Shown here one piece after another: positions 6,122 through 8,725 of a stretch of 8,725 nt of DNA; position 1 is the stretch's first letter; each line of letters begins with the position of its first letter. The position numbers and the translations under genes were made by a program. Source of the DNA: Bacteroidota bacterium (GTDB lineage Bacteria; Bacteroidota; Ignavibacteria; Ignavibacteriales; Ignavibacteriaceae); NCBI GenBank assembly GCA_030706105.1, contig JAUZPC010000103.1, positions 1-8,725 on the forward strand. The letters are read 5' to 3'. The notes below the pieces were generated by a model, which had not been told where the DNA came from, did not search any database, and worked only from the letters and a program-made list of their open reading frames with translations.

Positions 6122-8135
6122 TGTAATAAATAGGATTGAAGAACTAAGAAATTTAATTAGAGAAAATGATTACAAGTACTATGTTTTAGCCGAACCTGTA
6201 ATCAGCGACTATGATTACGATCTCTTAGTTAAAGAACTTGAAGAGCTTGAGACTGATCACCCGGAACTTATTACTCCTGACTCTCCGACTCAAAGAGTCG
6301 GAAAAGAATTAGTTAAAGAGTTTAAATCCGTTGTTCATCGTTTCCCTATGCTTAGCCTGGCTAATACTTATGACGAAGGCGATTTACATGACTTTGACCG
6401 CAGGGTAAGAGAAGCTCTCCCATTAAACGAAGCCCCTGAATATGTTGTTGAATTGAAAATTGACGGTGCTTCAATTTCACTCACTTACAATAACGGGCTG
6501 CTTGTTAAAGCCGCCACAAGAGGTGATGGCTTTGCCGGTGAGGATATTATTTCAAATGCAAAAACTATTAAGTCTATTCCTTTAAAACTGAAAAAAGCTA
6601 AAACCGGAAAATACCGCCTTGATGATATTGAAGTCCGCGGTGAAATTTATATGAGAATTTCAGACTTTGAAAAACTCAACAAAGAAAGAGAAGAAAGCGG
6701 CGATAAGCTATTTGCTAATCCCCGAAACTCTGCCGCCGGCACTTTAAAATTACAGGATCCCAGAACGGTATCCAAACGTCGCCTTAATATGTTTGCATAT
6801 TATCTTTTGAGTGCGGATGAAGAATTGCATTCACAGGAAGAAAATCTTTCTCTCCTGACCGAAACGGGCTTTACTGTTAATCCAAACCGCTTTTTATGCA
6901 AAAGTATTGATGAGGTAATTGAAAAATGCCGTATCCTGGAGAATTTAAGAGATTCTCTGCCTTATGAAATTGACGGTGCTGTTATAAAAGTGAATTCCAT
7001 TAAGCATCAAAAAATTCTTGGTACCATTGCAAAATCTCCACGCTGGGCTGTGGCATATAAGTTTAAAGCAAAACAGGCAATTACAACGCTTAATAAAATT
7101 ACCTGGCAGGTAGGCAGACAGGGAACTATTACCCCGGTAGCCGAACTTGAACCTGTATTCCTGGCCGGCAGCACTATTAGCAGAGCGACCCTGCATAACT
7201 TTGATGAGATTAAAAGGAAAAAAGTTAAAGAACATATTAAAGTTGTTATTGAAAAGGGCGGGGATGTAATTCCTAAAATTGTTGCCTCCATTGAAGACAA
7301 AATGGACAAGGATTTACCGGAGGTTCTCCCTCCTGATAAATGCCCTGAATGCGGCTCTCCGTTATTTAGACCGGAAAATGAAGTTGCCTTATATTGTGAA
7401 AACACCGAATGCCCTGCTCAAATTAAGGGCCGTCTTGAGCATTTTGCGCACAGAGGTGCCATGGATATTGAAGGCTTAGGTGAGGCTTTGGTTGACTTAT
7501 TTGTTGAATTAGGCTTTCTGAAAACATATCCCGATATTTACGATCTTAAAGACAGAAAAGATGAACTAATAGAAATTGAAAGACTTGGCAAAAAAAGTGT
7601 TGAAAACCTGCTTGCCAGTATTGAAAAAAGTAAGCAGCAGCCATTTAACAAAGTGCTTTTCGGCCTGGGCATCAGATATGTGGGTGCAGGCGCCGCAAAA
7701 AAACTTGCAGGTCATTTCAAATCAATTGATGCTCTTATGAACGCCGATGAAGAGGAAATAAACTCAATTTATGAAATTGGCGAGAGCATTAGTAAAAGTG
7801 TTAAAAAGTTTTTTTCTAATCCACATAACTTGCACGTAATAAATCGGCTAAAAGAGCACGGACTTACTTTTGAGTCCGAAGCAACCGTAGTAAGTGAAAA
7901 CTTTTTTAGCGGAAAAACTTTTGTCTTAACCGGCACTTTAAATTCACTTTCGCGCGAAGAGGCCTCAGATAAAATAACCGCTCTGGGCGGTAAAGCTACT
8001 TCAAGCGTGAGCAAGAAAACTGATTTTGTAATAGCCGGTGAAAATGCCGGTTCTAAACTCAGCAAAGCTGAGGCGCTTGGCGTTAAAATTTTGAATGAAG
8101 ATGAGTTCTTAAAACTCATGGGAGAAATTACTTGA
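6111..8135 (+). CDS. ligA: NAD-dependent DNA ligase LigA
   Basis: This 674-residue enzyme seals nicks in DNA during replication and repair using NAD+. All expected parts are present in order: the Ia NAD-binding domain (ELRNLIRENDYKYYVL, ISDYDYDLLVKELEELE, residues 10-47); the adenylation domain with catalytic Lys116 in ELKIDGASI; ATRGDGFAGEDI (135-146), EVRGEIYM (174-181), FANPRNSAAGTLK (201-213), YEIDGAVIKVN (285-295) and RWAVAYKF (311-318); an OB fold with WQVGRQGTITPVAELEPV (332-349); a zinc finger with Cys411, Cys414, Cys429 and Cys434; helix-hairpin-helix repeats (about 450-565); and a C-terminal BRCT domain (about 597-672, TFVLTGTL, GGKATSSVSKKTDFVIAGENAGSKLSKA). Length is normal and no key residue is missing. 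The start overlaps the RodZ-like gene by 11 bp, with a weak GGAAAA 8 nt ahead, and its stop overlaps the next start (TTGA). Confidence 0.98.
   Translation: MSTNVINRIEELRNLIRENDYKYYVLAEPVISDYDYDLLVKELEELETDHPELITPDSPTQRVGKELVKEFKSVVHRFPMLSLANTYDEGDLHDFDRRVREALPLNEAPEYVVELKIDGASISLTYNNGLLVKAATRGDGFAGEDIISNAKTIKSIPLKLKKAKTGKYRLDDIEVRGEIYMRISDFEKLNKEREESGDKLFANPRNSAAGTLKLQDPRTVSKRRLNMFAYYLLSADEELHSQEENLSLLTETGFTVNPNRFLCKSIDEVIEKCRILENLRDSLPYEIDGAVIKVNSIKHQKILGTIAKSPRWAVAYKFKAKQAITTLNKITWQVGRQGTITPVAELEPVFLAGSTISRATLHNFDEIKRKKVKEHIKVVIEKGGDVIPKIVASIEDKMDKDLPEVLPPDKCPECGSPLFRPENEVALYCENTECPAQIKGRLEHFAHRGAMDIEGLGEALVDLFVELGFLKTYPDIYDLKDRKDELIEIERLGKKSVENLLASIEKSKQQPFNKVLFGLGIRYVGAGAAKKLAGHFKSIDALMNADEEEINSIYEIGESISKSVKKFFSNPHNLHVINRLKEHGLTFESEATVVSENFFSGKTFVLTGTLNSLSREEASDKITALGGKATSSVSKKTDFVIAGENAGSKLSKAEALGVKILNEDEFLKLMGEIT
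8120..8124 (+). promoter_or_regulatory. Shine-Dalgarno site deciding a TTG start
   Basis: GGGAG inside the end of ligA sits 7 nt before TTG at 8132. This and the 4-bp TTGA stop/start overlap with ligA favour the TTG over the next in-frame ATG (codon 44), which would remove the first strand of the fold. Confidence 0.65.
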
Positions 8136-8668
8136 GCATTATAGATAATTTAAAAAATATTATTTCAAGTGGAATTATAAACAAAGAGCTTAAGAAAAAG
8201 GATAACGAACTAAAATCATTTGGCGGATCCTTTAAAAAATCTTTTAGTGTTTTTGTTATAATGCCTCTAAACGAAACTGATTTTCATCATAGTTTTGAGG
8301 TATTAAGATTTCTTGAACAAAACAAAAAACATTTAGTTATTTTTCTTAATGATTATAGGGTAAGTCTTTTACCCCAGTCGTTAAAATCAAAGGCATTCCC
8401 CTTTAATGCTAATGATATAAATAAAGTAAATCTGCCCAGTAAAGTATTGATGCAGAAAATACAGGAAAATAATTATAATGCCGTTGTTGATCTGAACAGG
8501 GAAGAAAATGTTCTGTTTGAATATATTTCATTTATAACAAAGGCACCGTTAAAAATTGGCTTTAAGAAAAACAATTCCGATAAATATTATAACTTTCAAA
8601 TGATAAATAGTTCGGAAGATGCTGATGTTTCTTATAAAAATTTAGTAAATTGCCTACAAATGTTTTAG
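8132..8668 (+). CDS. Small protein resembling the N-terminal half of a GT9 glycosyltransferase
   Basis: I do not firmly recognise this 178-residue protein. After a basic, helical N-terminus (residues 1-36) it looks like the N-terminal Rossmann half of family 9 (heptosyltransferase-like) glycosyltransferases: SVFVIMPLNETDFHHSFEVLRFL (39-61) occupies the place of the family's 'ik...GD...alP.l..L' segment, HLVIFLNDYRVSLL (67-80) the second strand, and NYNAVVDLN (114-122) followed by APLKIGFKK (138-146) the usual 'yD.viDL...riGf' region. The C-terminal nucleotide-sugar-binding half is absent, so it is unlikely to be a normal transferase. Small Bacteroidota proteins of unknown function (of the DUF6913 sort) have a similar outline and may be relatives. 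There is no signal peptide or membrane helix. It starts at TTG in a 4-bp overlap with ligA, implying coupled translation, and ends 8 bp before a STAS gene. The gene is confident; the fold is tentative and the function unknown. Confidence 0.7.
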   Translation: MSIIDNLKNIISSGIINKELKKKDNELKSFGGSFKKSFSVFVIMPLNETDFHHSFEVLRFLEQNKKHLVIFLNDYRVSLLPQSLKSKAFPFNANDINKVNLPSKVLMQKIQENNYNAVVDLNREENVLFEYISFITKAPLKIGFKKNNSDKYYNFQMINSSEDADVSYKNLVNCLQMF

Positions 8669-8676
8669 GAATAATT

Positions 8677-8725
8677 ATGAACTTCGAAACCAAAAAAATT
8701 GATGATATTACTATTTTTAAGCTAA
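8677..8725 (+). CDS. Probable STAS-domain anti-sigma-factor antagonist (5' end only)
   Basis: Sixteen codons are visible before the window ends. The peptide MNFETKKIDDITIFKL has the look of the first strands of a STAS domain (SpoIIAA/RsbV-like), in which a short 'v...v.v..l' beta pair opens the fold. Such proteins bind anti-sigma factors in partner-switching networks and are controlled by serine phosphorylation. The start ATG at 8677 has AGGA (8667-8670) 6 nt ahead, overlapping the previous stop codon, so it belongs to the same transcription unit. With so few residues the identification rests on resemblance; the phosphorylation site lies outside the window. Confidence 0.55.
   Translation, partial: MNFETKKIDDITIFKL

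Noticed and set aside
6945..7479. Three overlapping open frames (two minus, one plus) inside ligA
   Set aside because: The LigA frame is fully conserved across this stretch, including the OB fold and zinc finger, so these are shadows.
7769..8119. Minus-strand open frame of 116 codons over the ligA BRCT region
   Set aside because: Antisense to a conserved BRCT domain, with no initiation signals and no recognisable protein features.

Overview
The window is an AT-rich stretch of bacterial chromosome that is densely coding, with every recognisable gene on the + strand. The best guess for the host is the Bacteroidota/Chlorobiota/Ignavibacteriota group. Three things point there: a promoter upstream of rpmB matching the Bacteroidota-type consensus (TTTG, about 18 nt, TAnnTTTG), an 'alternative GlmU' of the type known from Bacteroidota-like bacteria and archaea, and weak or absent Shine-Dalgarno sequences before most genes. 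Of these lineages the protein sequences feel most like Ignavibacteria, but that is an impression from memory and not a search result.

Layout: (1) Positions 1-1856 hold the 3' part of purL (purine synthesis) and a six-helix YihY/BrkB-family membrane protein, joined by an 8-bp overlap. (2) Positions 1857-2273 are a self-contained single-gene unit: promoter, strong ribosome binding site, rpmB (ribosomal protein L28) and a clear intrinsic terminator. (3) After a 165-bp gap containing small repeats, a second tightly packed series runs from 2439 to the window end: GlmU-like nucleotidyltransferase/acyltransferase, rsmB (16S rRNA m5C methyltransferase), a RodZ-like HTH/transmembrane protein, ligA (NAD-dependent DNA ligase), a small protein resembling half of a family 9 glycosyltransferase, and the start of a probable STAS-domain anti-sigma-factor antagonist. 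Gaps in this series are 1, 34, -11, -4 and 8 bp, so it is probably one operon, or two if the 34-bp gap hides a promoter.

The second series mixes cell-envelope precursor supply (GlmU-like), cell-shape control (RodZ-like), ribosome maturation (rsmB) and DNA replication/repair (ligA). This is a housekeeping, growth-linked set rather than a specialised island. No mobile elements, CRISPR arrays, tRNA or rRNA genes were seen. I did not find a convincing novel system. The points most worth a second look are the half-GT9 protein between ligA and the STAS gene, the promoter of rpmB, and the small repeats upstream of the GlmU-like gene.
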